A stretch of DNA of 64,000 bases. Origin: Ignavibacteria bacterium UBA2333 (GTDB lineage: Bacteria; Bacteroidota; Ignavibacteria; Kapaibacteriales; Kapaibacteriaceae). The stretch is taken from positions 1-64,000 of the forward strand of contig DDUR01000061.1 of assembly GCA_002344895.1 (NCBI GenBank), read 5' to 3'. A model generated the notes under the pieces. It was not told the origin of the DNA, did not search any database, and saw only the letters and a list, made by a program, of their open reading frames with translations. A program made the position numbers and the translations under genes. This document shows positions 1 to 9,674 of this stretch, in pieces. Within the stretch, counting starts at the first letter, position 1. Each line of letters begins with the position of its first letter.

Positions 1-2010
1 CGTTGCTGACACGACACGTACGTGAATGGGATCTGACGTCACCTGGCCGCATCGTCCGCTCACCTCAACAACATAGCTGCCTGTAGCAGTATCACTGGCC
101 TGCGTTATGGTATACGATGAGCCGGCTGCTCCGGGAATCGCGGTTCCATTTCGTTTCCATTGATACGTGATGTCATCACCAGATGCAGTTGCGTTTACCT
201 CAATTGTTTCACCAACGCATGCAGTTTTTGGCTCCGATACCCGTGTAATCATGGTCTGTTGTCCTACGCGTAATGCTCGAGATGTTGCATAGACGTGTCC
301 TCGTGATGACATCAGACGAAACCAGTAGGATGTACCCGGATCAAGGTTCAGCGGAGTCCAGGCATGGGAACGTGATGTGAGTGAATCTGCAATTGAGTTC
401 CACGATAGTCGATCGTCCGAGTACTCTAACGAGAAGTGGACGTGGGGGCTGAGCTCTGCCGTGGTCCATGTAAAGTTTACATTTTGACCTTCACAGATCT
501 GTGATGTTGCGGTTGGCGAGAGTAGAGTAGTCGTTCCAAATGCCCATTTAATAATCAGGCCGTCGGATGAATTTGATGATCCCGCATTATACACGGTGTC
601 GATGCCCACGGCGAGTCGAGGTGATGTGGACCGACACGTGGCAAACACATCACCGTTTTCATCAAGGATCATTCGTACGTCATCTTCGAGGCCGGCTCCA
701 CCGATGAGTGTAACGTAACCGAGTTGGCTAGCAGAAACACGTATCAGGAACATGTCTCGCAACCCGCTGATTGTCGTCGATGTACCAGCTCCCGACGATA
801 ACCAGTCTCGAGAGGTTGTCGACCCGATCACGTAGAACTGACTTCCGATTGCCCACGCGCAGGATTGAACGATGTCATCACCGTTCCCTCCAAAAAATGA
901 TGACGTAAGTAGTGTCTTTCCCTCTGTCGAGAACGATGCGATAAATCCGTCAATACCGCCTGCTATGTTCTGCTGTCTACCTGCTGTGACGGGCAGATCT
1001 GTACTTTTTGTTGTTCCAAACAGAAAGGGATTGTTCTGTGCGTCAAAACCGACAGTGCGTCCTTCGTCGTCTTCATTACCACCAAAAAATGTTGAGAATA
1101 CTAGACGCGAACCATCTGCTCCCACCATCGCAAAAAATGCGTCTCGACGACCACCGTTAAATGTACCGTCGTACGGATTGTCGCCACCAGGTGACCAAGG
1201 ATTTGGTGGTGTTACCTTTGGAGCAAGAGGAAAGTCTGTTGATTCCGTCCACCCTGTCACAAGCAACGCACCATCTTCTCGTACAGCGATACTCACAGCA
1301 GCATCGTCTGCAGCACCTCCTAGATACGTGCCGTAGGTGACCTGTGCTGCGGATTCAGAGAGCTTGAGTATAAAGGCGTCCTGGCTTCCACCACTTTCAT
1401 GACGTATTGAGTTTGTGAAAGGCAAGTCCCGAATTGACGTCGTGCGCCCACAGATATAGGTCGCTCCCGCCTCATCAACTTGCATATCAAGCGGGACGTC
1501 ATCACCGTTGCCATTGATATACGTTCCATAACTCAGCTCACGAAGATCGTTACTAAATATCTGTAGGAATCCATCTCTATGTGATGAGTATGTCGGATCT
1601 ATACATGGTTGCGTTGTTGTGATATCAACGGACTCTGTAACGCCACATATCGCGATACGACCATCATGACGTACCACACACGCTACAACAGAATCCTTGC
1701 CACTTCCCCCTACGTATGTAAATGCTTTCACAGTGCGAAGGTCTGACGACAGAATAGCAAGGAATCCATCCTCTCCACCGAGTCCAATGGTGTATGCCCC
1801 ACGTGTATCACCTACATCGAATGATTCCGTGATGTTACCACACACAACAATGTCGCCAGACGAAGTTCTCGCGAGGTCTACGATGTTGTCCATTCCCGAC
1901 CCACCAAAAAATCTGCCAGCAACGAGTGATGAACCTCCGCCGGCGTATACGGGCATGGCCACACAGGTCACAAACGTTACCGCATAGATCGTCGTCCACA
2001 CGAATCGCAT
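1..2010 (-). CDS. Secreted SBBP-propeller/Ig-like protein (3' end outside window)
   Basis: The frame stays open for 670 codons from an ATG at 2010 to the left edge, so the C-terminus is missing. The N-terminus has a hydrophobic signal peptide (residues about 1-23, ending VYAGG). It is followed by repeated units with FGGxGxD and TTSxDLPxT signatures, typical of SBBP (beta-propeller) repeats, to about residue 490. A fibronectin-like stretch and at least one Ig-like domain (QWKRNG, SYVVEVSG) come next. Almost every segment aligns with the gene at 2207-4735, so the two are tandem duplicates. By analogy a T9SS sorting domain is expected beyond the edge, but it is not visible. The role is probably a surface or secreted adhesive protein; the substrate is unknown. 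Confidence 0.85.
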   Translation of the reverse strand, partial: MRFVWTTIYAVTFVTCVAMPVYAGGGSSLVAGRFFGGSGMDNIVDLARTSSGDIVVCGNITESFDVGDTRGAYTIGLGGEDGFLAILSSDLRTVKAFTYVGGSGKDSVVACVVRHDGRIAICGVTESVDITTTQPCIDPTYSSHRDGFLQIFSNDLRELSYGTYINGNGDDVPLDMQVDEAGATYICGRTTSIRDLPFTNSIRHESGGSQDAFILKLSESAAQVTYGTYLGGAADDAAVSIAVREDGALLVTGWTESTDFPLAPKVTPPNPWSPGGDNPYDGTFNGGRRDAFFAMVGADGSRLVFSTFFGGNEDDEGRTVGFDAQNNPFLFGTTKSTDLPVTAGRQQNIAGGIDGFIASFSTEGKTLLTSSFFGGNGDDIVQSCAWAIGSQFYVIGSTTSRDWLSSGAGTSTTISGLRDMFLIRVSASQLGYVTLIGGAGLEDDVRMILDENGDVFATCRSTSPRLAVGIDTVYNAGSSNSSDGLIIKWAFGTTTLLSPTATSQICEGQNVNFTWTTAELSPHVHFSLEYSDDRLSWNSIADSLTSRSHAWTPLNLDPGTSYWFRLMSSRGHVYATSRALRVGQQTMITRVSEPKTACVGETIEVNATASGDDITYQWKRNGTAIPGAAGSSYTITQASDTATGSYVVEVSGRCGQVTSDPIHVRVVSAT

Positions 2011-2196
2011 ACGCAGCTGAACTCCAAAAACTCTGAAGGGTACCTTGACTACTCCACGGTAGCGAAGGTGTTGGAGCGCACCGAATGCACGAAACAACAT
2101 CTTCCTGCCGTGCTGTGATTCAAAGTACCCTTGGCTGCATATGCCGGCAAACGACCTCGTAGGGAATACGTGGTCACATAGTCAACACGCGCAAAA
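2011..2196. other. Intergenic region between tandem paralogues
   Basis: About 190 bases between the terminator hairpin and the start of the left-most gene. It should hold that gene's promoter, but I cannot point to a clear TAnnTTTG box. No ORF with supporting features is seen. Confidence 0.4.
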
Positions 2197-2220
2197 CGAT
2201 ATCACATTATCGTGATATCG
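2193..2220 (-). terminator. Hairpin terminator overlapping the stop codon of the 842-residue gene
   Basis: A perfect 9-bp inverted repeat (CGATATCAC at 2197-2205, GTGATATCG at 2212-2220) encloses a 6-base loop. Reading leftward it is followed by TTTT (2193-2196). The TAA stop (2207-2209) sits in the loop. This fits a short intrinsic terminator between the two tandem paralogues. Confidence 0.6.
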
Positions 2221-4735
2221 AAACAACGTTGGCGTGTCGATCACGTCCACTTTGGATGTCGAGTATGTACGTGCCCGCAACACATGACGATACGTCGATG
2301 TCAAGGACACCATCTCCCTGGATGTGACCAACGCTCACAAACATGACTGTGCGTCCCATAATATCACGAAGACGGTACTGCGTATCACCATTACCATTCA
2401 GTCTCACTGTTATTCTATCGACTGCAGGTTGTGGTGTGATACTCGTCATAATGGCGTTACCTTCATCAACATATGTTGTTGGTTCATTCACGCGCACAGT
2501 AGCACGCGTCGATGTCACATTACCACATGAAGCGGTTGCTGTGCAGTAATAAACACCGGCGTCTGCCATCTTCACTGCGGCAATAACCAGACGTGGACTA
2601 TTCTCACCTTCGATGGCGGCTTCGTCTTTAAACCACTGATACTCAGCAGTAGCAATGTTTGCCTTCACAACAAGTTCAAGTTGTTCACCAGCTTCGAGTT
2701 CAGCATCTTTTGGCTGCTCCGTCATCACCGTAGACTCTACAATTCGCACCATTGCCGGAGTCGACAAGACTTGTCCGCAACTTCCTGCAACACTCACTGT
2801 ATACGTACCTGCCGAACTCGACGAGACCTGATTTACTGATAACGAAGGGGCCGTTTGACCAGACAGGTCAACACCATTTCGTTTCCATTGATAGGTTAGC
2901 TCTTCACCCGTGGCTTGCACGGTGAGTGTAAGTGGCTCACCAGAACACAATTCAACGGACTGAGGCTGTTCAACAATGTCCGTGGCCGCTCCGATTCGTA
3001 GTGGCAAGTCATTGGATGCGCGATGCCCACGTCCAGACCTCAGCCGAATCCAATATGGTTTTGTCGGATCGAGTTCTCCTGGATTCCATAAATACGTTCG
3101 AGTTGTGATCGAGTCAACAATCTTCGTCCAGGTCTCACGATCCGTGGAATAGTCTAATCGAAAGATTTCTTGATTATTGATATCGGCTGTGTACCAGGTA
3201 ACGGTGATATTCTGATTCTGACAAGCCTTTGTAGACGATGTCGGAGTAGACAGTGCAACAGTGCCAAATGCCCACTTAACTACCAGTCCATCCCACGTTG
3301 TATTGGGGCCGTTGTTTTCAATCGTGTCAATTCCGACGTACATCTTTGGTGAACTCGATGCACTCGTTGCATAGATGTCACCACGATCGTCAAGAATCAT
3401 GCGCACATTGTCTTCTGCAGCCGTGCCTCCAATTGTCGTTACATAACTCAACTGGCTCGCTGATACACGAATCAGAAACATGTCCTTGAGGCCGCCTACC
3501 AGGCCCGTTGTACCAGATCCAATCGCCGACCAATCTCGAGACGTTGTGGACCCCATCACGTAAAACTGACTTCCGCTTGACCAGGCAGCTGTCTGGACAA
3601 TATCATCACCATTTCCACCAAAGTACGATGACGTGAGCAAGGTCTTGCCTTCTGACGACAACGTGGCGATAAATCCGTCAATACCACCGACAATGTTCTG
3701 CTGGCGTCCAGCCGTTACTGGTAGATCGCTACTCTTGGTGTTTCCCAGGATGACAGGATTGTTCTGCCCATCAAAGCCAACGGCTCTTCCCTCATCCTCA
3801 TCCTTTCCTCCAATAAAGGTTGAAAAGATGAGATTTGAACCATCTGCGCCTACGAGCGTAAGAATTGCATCCTTACGACCACCGTTATACGAGTCATCAT
3901 ATGGCTTCTCGCTGCTTGGCCATCCCCAAGGATTTGTCTTCTTCGGCGCAATCTGAAAATCGGTCGACGACGTCCACCCCGTTAGCAGCACTGCACCATC
4001 CTCACGAATTGCCATACGCGTGAAAACATCATCCGCTGCTCCTCCAACGTAGGTACCGTAGACAACCTGCGCTCCAGAAAGCGACAACTTGATAAGGAAA
4101 CCGTCTTGGCTTCCCTTATGCATGGGTTCGATTGCATTCGTAAATGGCAGTCCCTGTATTGACGTGGTACGGCCACATATGTAGGTATGCCCTACGTCAT
4201 CCACCTTCATGTCAAGAGGAGTGTCGTCGCCACTACCATTGATGAAGGTACCGTAGATAAGCTTCGTAAGATCACTCGAATAGAACTGAACAAAGCCGTC
4301 ACGGTTCGATGAGTACGTAGGGTCAACACAGGGCTGGGTTGTTTTGAGATCTTCTGACTCTGTCACGCCACATACGACAATTCGCCCCTCAGGCCCCACT
4401 GCACACGCGACAACGGAGTCCATACCGCGACCGCCAACATAGGTAAAGGCCTTTACGGTTCGCAGATCAGACGAAAGAACTGCCAGGAATCCGTCCTGAC
4501 CACCCAATGGAGACGCGTCGACTCCAGGAACATCCGAGATCGTCACTTCAGAAGGCACGTTACCGCAAACGACAACATCGCCATTTGGGAGCCGAGCAAG
4601 GTCCACGAGAGCATCATTCCCAACACCACCCAAAAACTTTCCCGCTACCAGCGGCGTGCCTCCAACAGATCGTGCAGCAATGGTGCAACAGACCATCAAA
4701 CAGAGAATCGAAAAAAAGTTCTTGATCGTGTTCAT
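2207..4735 (-). CDS. T9SS-secreted SBBP-propeller protein with two Ig-like domains
   Basis: 842 residues. A signal peptide (about 1-22) is followed by SBBP propeller repeats (about 26-485, with GGxGDD and TTSxDL motifs), a fibronectin-like segment (about 490-580) and two Ig-like domains (about 585-660 and 665-750, each with a YQWK/YQWF tryptophan motif). The last 75 residues form a T9SS type A sorting domain: ITPQPA, then DIMGRT, then AGTYILDIQSG. The protein should cross the inner membrane by Sec and the outer membrane by T9SS. It is the middle member of three tandem, same-strand paralogues. The start has a GGAG about 12 bases upstream. Its stop codon lies inside a terminator-like hairpin. 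Ligand or enzymatic role is not recognisable. Confidence 0.88.
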   Translation of the reverse strand: MNTIKNFFSILCLMVCCTIAARSVGGTPLVAGKFLGGVGNDALVDLARLPNGDVVVCGNVPSEVTISDVPGVDASPLGGQDGFLAVLSSDLRTVKAFTYVGGRGMDSVVACAVGPEGRIVVCGVTESEDLKTTQPCVDPTYSSNRDGFVQFYSSDLTKLIYGTFINGSGDDTPLDMKVDDVGHTYICGRTTSIQGLPFTNAIEPMHKGSQDGFLIKLSLSGAQVVYGTYVGGAADDVFTRMAIREDGAVLLTGWTSSTDFQIAPKKTNPWGWPSSEKPYDDSYNGGRKDAILTLVGADGSNLIFSTFIGGKDEDEGRAVGFDGQNNPVILGNTKSSDLPVTAGRQQNIVGGIDGFIATLSSEGKTLLTSSYFGGNGDDIVQTAAWSSGSQFYVMGSTTSRDWSAIGSGTTGLVGGLKDMFLIRVSASQLSYVTTIGGTAAEDNVRMILDDRGDIYATSASSSPKMYVGIDTIENNGPNTTWDGLVVKWAFGTVALSTPTSSTKACQNQNITVTWYTADINNQEIFRLDYSTDRETWTKIVDSITTRTYLWNPGELDPTKPYWIRLRSGRGHRASNDLPLRIGAATDIVEQPQSVELCSGEPLTLTVQATGEELTYQWKRNGVDLSGQTAPSLSVNQVSSSSAGTYTVSVAGSCGQVLSTPAMVRIVESTVMTEQPKDAELEAGEQLELVVKANIATAEYQWFKDEAAIEGENSPRLVIAAVKMADAGVYYCTATASCGNVTSTRATVRVNEPTTYVDEGNAIMTSITPQPAVDRITVRLNGNGDTQYRLRDIMGRTVMFVSVGHIQGDGVLDIDVSSCVAGTYILDIQSGRDRHANVVSISR

Positions 4736-4923
4736 ACGCTGATATTCTCCGCGAACGCTTTGTGAATGCTCGTGGCGTCTTCAGCGCTTCTTCCATGAAT
4801 AACTTCATGAAGAAGTTTGCGCAAAAAACGACGACGGTAAAGGTAGCACGGTGAAAAGTTGACGATCGGCCTGATCGTACTTATCTCGTGCTTCCCTTAC
4901 CGTCGTAGTGTTTCTTCGATGCC

Positions 4924-7900
4924 TTAATGTGACACCGATACGGTCAAAACTCCGCGTTTTGTGCCTGAACGAACATCAAGAATGTACGAACCCGCCGGTA
5001 CCGATGAGACGTCCAGATCCGCTTCGGATCTGCCGACAATCGCTCCAATTCCCCACTGTTGTACTGTTCTCCCAAGAACATCAATCAGGTAGATCGACGT
5101 CACACCGGTTCCGTCAAACTGTACTGTGAGAACGTCACTCACTGGCAAGGGGCCGGCGGCAAGGCCGCCTACGGGGCCATCAAATGCAACACTCATGATC
5201 TTGTTGACCTTCAGAGTGGCGGCCTGTGACGTGGTGGTTCCACAGGCACTAGTGACGTCAACGACGTACGAACCGGCGTTAGACTCTTTTACCATTTCAA
5301 TGGTGAGCTCGTTCGTTGTTGCTCCATCAATAGCGGCACCATCCTTTTTCCATTGAAACGTCAAGCCCGTTCCACCAGCAACAACACGGAAGGTTACCTT
5401 CGTGTTTTCGTCGACTTCCTGTGACTGCGGCTGCGTTGCTATTGATGGTCCAGCACCAATTGACAGGGCTGCAGGGGTTGAATTGGCAATCGGCGAACAC
5501 TTTCCAGTTACTTCGCACGAATACTGTCCCGCATCAGCTGACGTTACGCTAGAAATCACATACGTTGCCTGCGTAGCGTTGGGGATGACGTTACCATTCT
5601 TCTTCCAGCGGTAGCGAAGCTCTGCTCCTGAGGCCGTAATGGCGAATTCAACACGCTGACCAACACATGTCTGAACCGGAACAGGCTGTTCAGTAATTGT
5701 CGGGCCTGCAAACAGTGTTACCGGTTGTGGCACTTCAGCGATGTGACCCCTCGCTCCAACAATTCGTATACGATACGATCCTGGTTGAAACGCGGTAGGA
5801 CGCCATGTATACTGGCGCGTGGTTAACCCCGTTGCGAGATTGTCCCACGTTGTGCCATTGTTTGACGACGTTTGAATCGTAAAGGTCTCATTTTGTGGCG
5901 CACCATCTGCAGCCCATGTAATCTGATTTGCACCACTCGTACACCACTGTTCGTTGCCTTGTGGCGCTGTCATGGCAAGAGTTCCCTTTGCAACCTTGAG
6001 GACAAATCCATCCGTCTTACCACCAGCTGTCTGTTGCCACCGACTCGCAGGAAGTGCAAGATCTGCCGACGTTGTTACTCCAGCCACGTAGTAGTCATCA
6101 TTTACGTCGGCTGCTACGGCAAGTCCCATCTCAACGCCGCCACCACTTATCAATGAAGACCACTTACATGCACCGAGTGAAATGTTTGCAATAAAGGCGT
6201 CATTTGCTCCTCGGCGTACGGAAGTGGATCCAATACCTTCTGTTTGGAAATTCGATGACGTTGTCATACCAGTGATGATAGCACCCGTGGTTCCATCCTT
6301 CACAGCTGCGCGTATATAGTCGTCACCGGTTCCGCCGAAGTACGTACAACCAACGAGTTCCTTCCCATCATCGTTGACGATAAAGAGGAACAGATCTCGA
6401 CCACCAATACGTTGCTGCCGGAATCCTGCCGTTGTAGGTAGGTCCGTCGACGTCGTCTCACCAACGAGGTAGGCGCGACCAGCATCATCAACAAACAGAG
6501 CCCTACCCTCTTCATCAGCATTACCACCAGCAAATCCGGCATAGACCAGATTTGCACCGTCCGCACCAAATCGAATGATAAAGGCGTCCGAGTTCCCCGC
6601 AAAGTTCCGGTCATACGGCCGGTTATTTTGTGAGAATTGGCGCGGTATTGGAAATGTTGGGAAATTAGGAGATGTTGTTGTACCCGCTAGGAATGGATTA
6701 CCTGACGCGTCAACGTACATGGCGTACACGTAGTCATTCCCTTCAGCTCCGTAGTACGTGGAGTACACGAAGGAAGCCCCTGACGGCGACAGTTTCGAAA
6801 GGAATCCATCCCATGATCCGTTCGGCGTGCGGTCATAACCAGCATTGATTGGGAAATTCTGTGTTGATGTCGTGGCACCCGCAACGTAGATGTTCTGGTC
6901 TTGATCTACAGCCACTGCATAGGCAATATCGTTGAGGTTCCCGGCAACGTAGGCACCAACGAGAAGATTTTGTAAGCTTGGTGAGAGTTTTGCGACAAAG
7001 GCCTCAGTGCCGCCGCGAACGAACGATCCTGCCGATCCCTGAGATACGGGGAAGTCGTTTGAAACAGTCTCACCAGCGATGTACACGTTTCCGTCGGCAT
7101 CGGTGGTCATTGCATGCAGCAGGTCGTCTGATCCGCCACCGACATACGTGTATTGAAGCACACGTGACATCGTAGGGTCGAGAATCGCTACAAATGCATC
7201 GTAACCACCGGCTGACTGAAGTTTGAACGGTGACTCAATCTCCGTCGGGAAGTCGATACCAAACGTAGACCCTGCCACGATGATGTTACCATTTGCCAGT
7301 CGACGAATACCACAAGCGGTGTCGCTCTCAGCACCGCCTACGTATGTGCCAAATACGATTGGATCGATGACGAGCCGTTGTGAAGGATCGACACCAAGGA
7401 CGTCAAATGAGAGTGTCGACGAGTTCTGAAGTTTGAACGATGACGGGAGTATCCTGCCACCTTGTTCAACAACGAGTTGGTCAAGTGTAATGGAACCAAC
7501 GGCTGTCGACAACCGAACGGTGTTCTCTGCTCGTTCCAGTGACCCGGCAAATGTCAAACCGATGGACGAAACGTTAACACCGGCATCAACGGAAAGGTCA
7601 AACCGTGGAGTGCCATTCGTCATCGTAAACACGGCATCTACACCGCCAATGACGTCTTGAACCGTCACACGATCTACAACAGCTACCGTGGTAGAGGCCC
7701 CTTCTCGCCCCTTAATCATCGATACCTGCATGATCGACCGTCCATAGTTCACCGCCGAAGGCACTCTTCCGTTCTGCCATGTTGCGCGGACAACTGACCG
7801 TTCCGGCCCCGTTGTGCGCTGCACATGCTGATCGAGAATGATACCTGAGGTTGTGATCCAGACGTCGACCGTGGCCGATCGGCCAAGTGCAAGAACGTCT

Positions 7901-8040
7901 GATGGCCACTGGCCGCTATTCAGGATATACCCTTGTCCGGTCGGCCCTGGTGTTGCCGATACCCTCACAGTACAAAGGCAAAAAACGGCTGCGGCCAAGA
8001 CGGCCAGCCGCTCGAAGCGAGCGTGGTAGGTGTGTCCCAC
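4924..8040 (-). CDS. T9SS-secreted SBBP-propeller protein with two Ig-like domains, long form
   Basis: 1038 residues. The start is GTG at 8040, preceded by GAGGG about 9 bases upstream; no ATG lies ahead of the signal peptide (about 1-29, ending VSATPG). Residues about 30-230 form an extra beta-rich N-terminal domain absent from the two neighbours but related to that of the 1641-residue protein at 17368. SBBP repeats (YVGGxxSD, TTSxxFP) run from about 230 to 680. Two Ig-like domains (YRWKKNG, FQWKKDG) follow at about 770-950. The final 75 residues are a T9SS sorting domain (IDVLGRT, PAGSYILDVRSG). It is the first gene of the tandem leftward array. Function beyond surface display is unknown. 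Confidence 0.88.
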   Translation of the reverse strand: MGHTYHARFERLAVLAAAVFCLCTVRVSATPGPTGQGYILNSGQWPSDVLALGRSATVDVWITTSGIILDQHVQRTTGPERSVVRATWQNGRVPSAVNYGRSIMQVSMIKGREGASTTVAVVDRVTVQDVIGGVDAVFTMTNGTPRFDLSVDAGVNVSSIGLTFAGSLERAENTVRLSTAVGSITLDQLVVEQGGRILPSSFKLQNSSTLSFDVLGVDPSQRLVIDPIVFGTYVGGAESDTACGIRRLANGNIIVAGSTFGIDFPTEIESPFKLQSAGGYDAFVAILDPTMSRVLQYTYVGGGSDDLLHAMTTDADGNVYIAGETVSNDFPVSQGSAGSFVRGGTEAFVAKLSPSLQNLLVGAYVAGNLNDIAYAVAVDQDQNIYVAGATTSTQNFPINAGYDRTPNGSWDGFLSKLSPSGASFVYSTYYGAEGNDYVYAMYVDASGNPFLAGTTTSPNFPTFPIPRQFSQNNRPYDRNFAGNSDAFIIRFGADGANLVYAGFAGGNADEEGRALFVDDAGRAYLVGETTSTDLPTTAGFRQQRIGGRDLFLFIVNDDGKELVGCTYFGGTGDDYIRAAVKDGTTGAIITGMTTSSNFQTEGIGSTSVRRGANDAFIANISLGACKWSSLISGGGVEMGLAVAADVNDDYYVAGVTTSADLALPASRWQQTAGGKTDGFVLKVAKGTLAMTAPQGNEQWCTSGANQITWAADGAPQNETFTIQTSSNNGTTWDNLATGLTTRQYTWRPTAFQPGSYRIRIVGARGHIAEVPQPVTLFAGPTITEQPVPVQTCVGQRVEFAITASGAELRYRWKKNGNVIPNATQATYVISSVTSADAGQYSCEVTGKCSPIANSTPAALSIGAGPSIATQPQSQEVDENTKVTFRVVAGGTGLTFQWKKDGAAIDGATTNELTIEMVKESNAGSYVVDVTSACGTTTSQAATLKVNKIMSVAFDGPVGGLAAGPLPVSDVLTVQFDGTGVTSIYLIDVLGRTVQQWGIGAIVGRSEADLDVSSVPAGSYILDVRSGTKRGVLTVSVSH

Positions 8041-8087
8041 GTAATGTCCCTCTCTGTTCTCTCAATTCTCGGTTCAATAACAGTTCG

Positions 8088-8115
8088 TTTGCCGTTTGGT
8101 TACGTTCTAGTTTTG
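8088..8115 (+). promoter_or_regulatory. Bacteroidota-type promoter for pdxJ
   Basis: TAGTTTTG at 8108-8115 matches the TAnnTTTG -7 box exactly. A TTTG at 8088-8091, 16 bases upstream, fits the -33 element. The pdxJ ATG follows 38 bases after the box. Confidence 0.55.
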
Positions 8116-8153
8116 TGAAATCTCGTAAAGTTTCACCACTAGCTCGAACGACA

Positions 8154-8888
8154 ATGTTACGACTTGCCGTCAATATTGACCACATCGCCACGGTGCGCGA
8201 AGCGCGCGGCGGACTCGAACCCGATCCGGTCCACGCTGCTGTCCTCGCGGAAATGGCTGGTGCAGCCGGAATTGTCTGTCATCTGCGTGAGGACCGACGC
8301 CATGTGAATGACCGCGATGTGCGGGTATTACGGGATACAGTATCGACGAAGCTGGATCTGGAAATGGCGGCAACCAACGAAATCATCGCGATAGCCCTTG
8401 ACGTCGTTCCGGATCTGGCTACGATTGTCCCTGAAAAGCGCGAAGAGTTAACGACTGAGGGCGGCCTTGATGTTGCAGGAAATCCGAGTTACTACACCGA
8501 TGTTACAGCCATTCTTCAGGGTAAGGGTATCGGTGTGAGCTACTTTGTTGAGCCGGACAAACGCCAGATTGATGCCGTTGTCGCAACAGGAGCTGACGTC
8601 GTCGAACTTCATACTGGCACCTATGCGAATGCGCGTACAAGATCTGAAGCCGAAGGTGAACTTGCCCGTCTTCGAATGGCTGCTGACTATGCCGCTGAAG
8701 CAGGGCTGATAGTAACGGCGGGACATGGACTAGACCTGCGTAATCTGCGGCCTATTGCAGAAATCGACGTCATCGAAGAGGTCTCCATTGGCCATGCATT
8801 GATTTCCCGTGCCCTCTTCGTAGGAATGGAACGGGCCGTCCGCGAATACCTGGAGGTTGTGCGAACGGCCCGTATACCAATGTCGTAG
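8154..8888 (+). CDS. pdxJ: Pyridoxine 5'-phosphate synthase
   Basis: 244 residues, the usual size for PdxJ. It condenses 1-deoxy-D-xylulose 5-phosphate with 3-amino-2-oxopropyl phosphate to make pyridoxine 5'-phosphate in DXP-dependent vitamin B6 synthesis. The family start LAVNIDHIATVREARGG is intact, as are HLREDRRHVND, the EFxEPD-like VEPDKRQIDA, ELHTGTYAN and TAGHGLDLRN near the C-terminus, ending with VSIGHALISRA. The frame is open upstream to 7887, but homology begins at the ATG at 8154 and the promoter box lies at 8108, so the shorter start is chosen. It stands alone, convergent with sdhB. Confidence 0.96.
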   Translation: MLRLAVNIDHIATVREARGGLEPDPVHAAVLAEMAGAAGIVCHLREDRRHVNDRDVRVLRDTVSTKLDLEMAATNEIIAIALDVVPDLATIVPEKREELTTEGGLDVAGNPSYYTDVTAILQGKGIGVSYFVEPDKRQIDAVVATGADVVELHTGTYANARTRSEAEGELARLRMAADYAAEAGLIVTAGHGLDLRNLRPIAEIDVIEEVSIGHALISRALFVGMERAVREYLEVVRTARIPMS

Positions 8889-8909
8889 CCCATACAATCA
8901 CATTGGGCT
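8887..8909. terminator. Weak hairpin between convergent pdxJ and sdhB
   Basis: AGCCCA (8887-8892) pairs with TGGGCT (8904-8909) around an 11-base loop, overlapping the pdxJ stop codon. There is no strong T-run, so it is only a candidate bidirectional terminator. Confidence 0.3.
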
Positions 8910-8924
8910 TCCCTGACCGCGCAA

Positions 8925-9674
8925 TTAGTCGCGAGAGGTTATGGCAGCTTTAGCAAAATCTCGGTTCATGGCGGCGATCCATTCGGCAGAAATGCCCTTT
9001 GGACAGGCCGCCTCACATTCGTAGTGATTCGTGCATGAGCCGAAACCTTCGGCATCCATCTGGAGGACCATGTTTGTCGCGCGGGAGAATCGCTCGGCCT
9101 GTCCCTGCGGCAATGACGCCAGGTGGCCAATCTTTGCAGCCGTGAATAGCATAGCCGATGCATTCGGGCATGCAGCTACACAGGCACCGCAACCGATACA
9201 GGCAGCCGCATCCATGGCGCGATCTGCGTCGGTCTTGGAAATCGGAATAGCGTTTCCATCCTGCGCATTACCAGTGTTGACGGAGATAAATCCGCCCTTC
9301 TGAATAATGCGGTCAAATGATGAACGATCAACGACAAGGTCTCGCACGACGGGGAAGGCCGTCGCACGCCACGGTTCGATGTAGATTTCGTCACCGTCTT
9401 TAAATGTCCGCATATGAAGCTGACATGCCGTTGTACGGGCAAGTGGGCCATGTGGGCGACCGTTAATCACCATACCACATGTTCCACAGATGCCTTCACG
9501 ACAGTCGTGGTCGAAGGCAACTGGCTCTTCTCCCTTTTCCATGAGCTGTTCGTTGAGCACGTCGAGCATTTCTAGAAAACTCATATGCTCGCTCACGTTG
9601 TCAAGATCATACGTCTTGAGCATACCCTGAGCGTCCGGTCCGGCCTGGCGCCAGATATGAAGGCGTAGTCGCAT
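8925..9674 (-). CDS. sdhB: Succinate dehydrogenase / fumarate reductase iron-sulfur subunit
   Basis: 249 residues. It carries electrons between the flavin subunit and the membrane quinone site of complex II. All cluster ligands are visible: [2Fe-2S] Cys58, 63, 66 and 84 (CREGICGTC ... TTAC); [4Fe-4S] Cys159, 162, 165 and 169 (CIGCGACVAAC); [3Fe-4S] Cys214, 220 and 224 (CTNHYECEAAC). The ATG overlaps the stop codon of sdhA by one base (TAATG), so translation is coupled. It is the last gene of sdhCAB. Confidence 0.96.
   Translation of the reverse strand: MRLRLHIWRQAGPDAQGMLKTYDLDNVSEHMSFLEMLDVLNEQLMEKGEEPVAFDHDCREGICGTCGMVINGRPHGPLARTTACQLHMRTFKDGDEIYIEPWRATAFPVVRDLVVDRSSFDRIIQKGGFISVNTGNAQDGNAIPISKTDADRAMDAAACIGCGACVAACPNASAMLFTAAKIGHLASLPQGQAERFSRATNMVLQMDAEGFGSCTNHYECEAACPKGISAEWIAAMNRDFAKAAITSRD

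Noticed and set aside
4862..4878. Inverted repeat ACGATC-ggcct-GATCGT between the second and third tandem genes
   Set aside because: Short stem without a T-run; insufficient to call a terminator.
5147..5178. G/C-rich run with two GGGGCC in the 1038-residue gene
   Set aside because: Spacing is too long and the spacer lacks the A-rich core; it encodes a Gly/Ala linker.
7887..8153. Upstream extension of pdxJ
   Set aside because: The frame is open but the PdxJ family sequence starts at 8154, a promoter box lies at 8108, and the stretch is antisense to the signal region of the T9SS gene.
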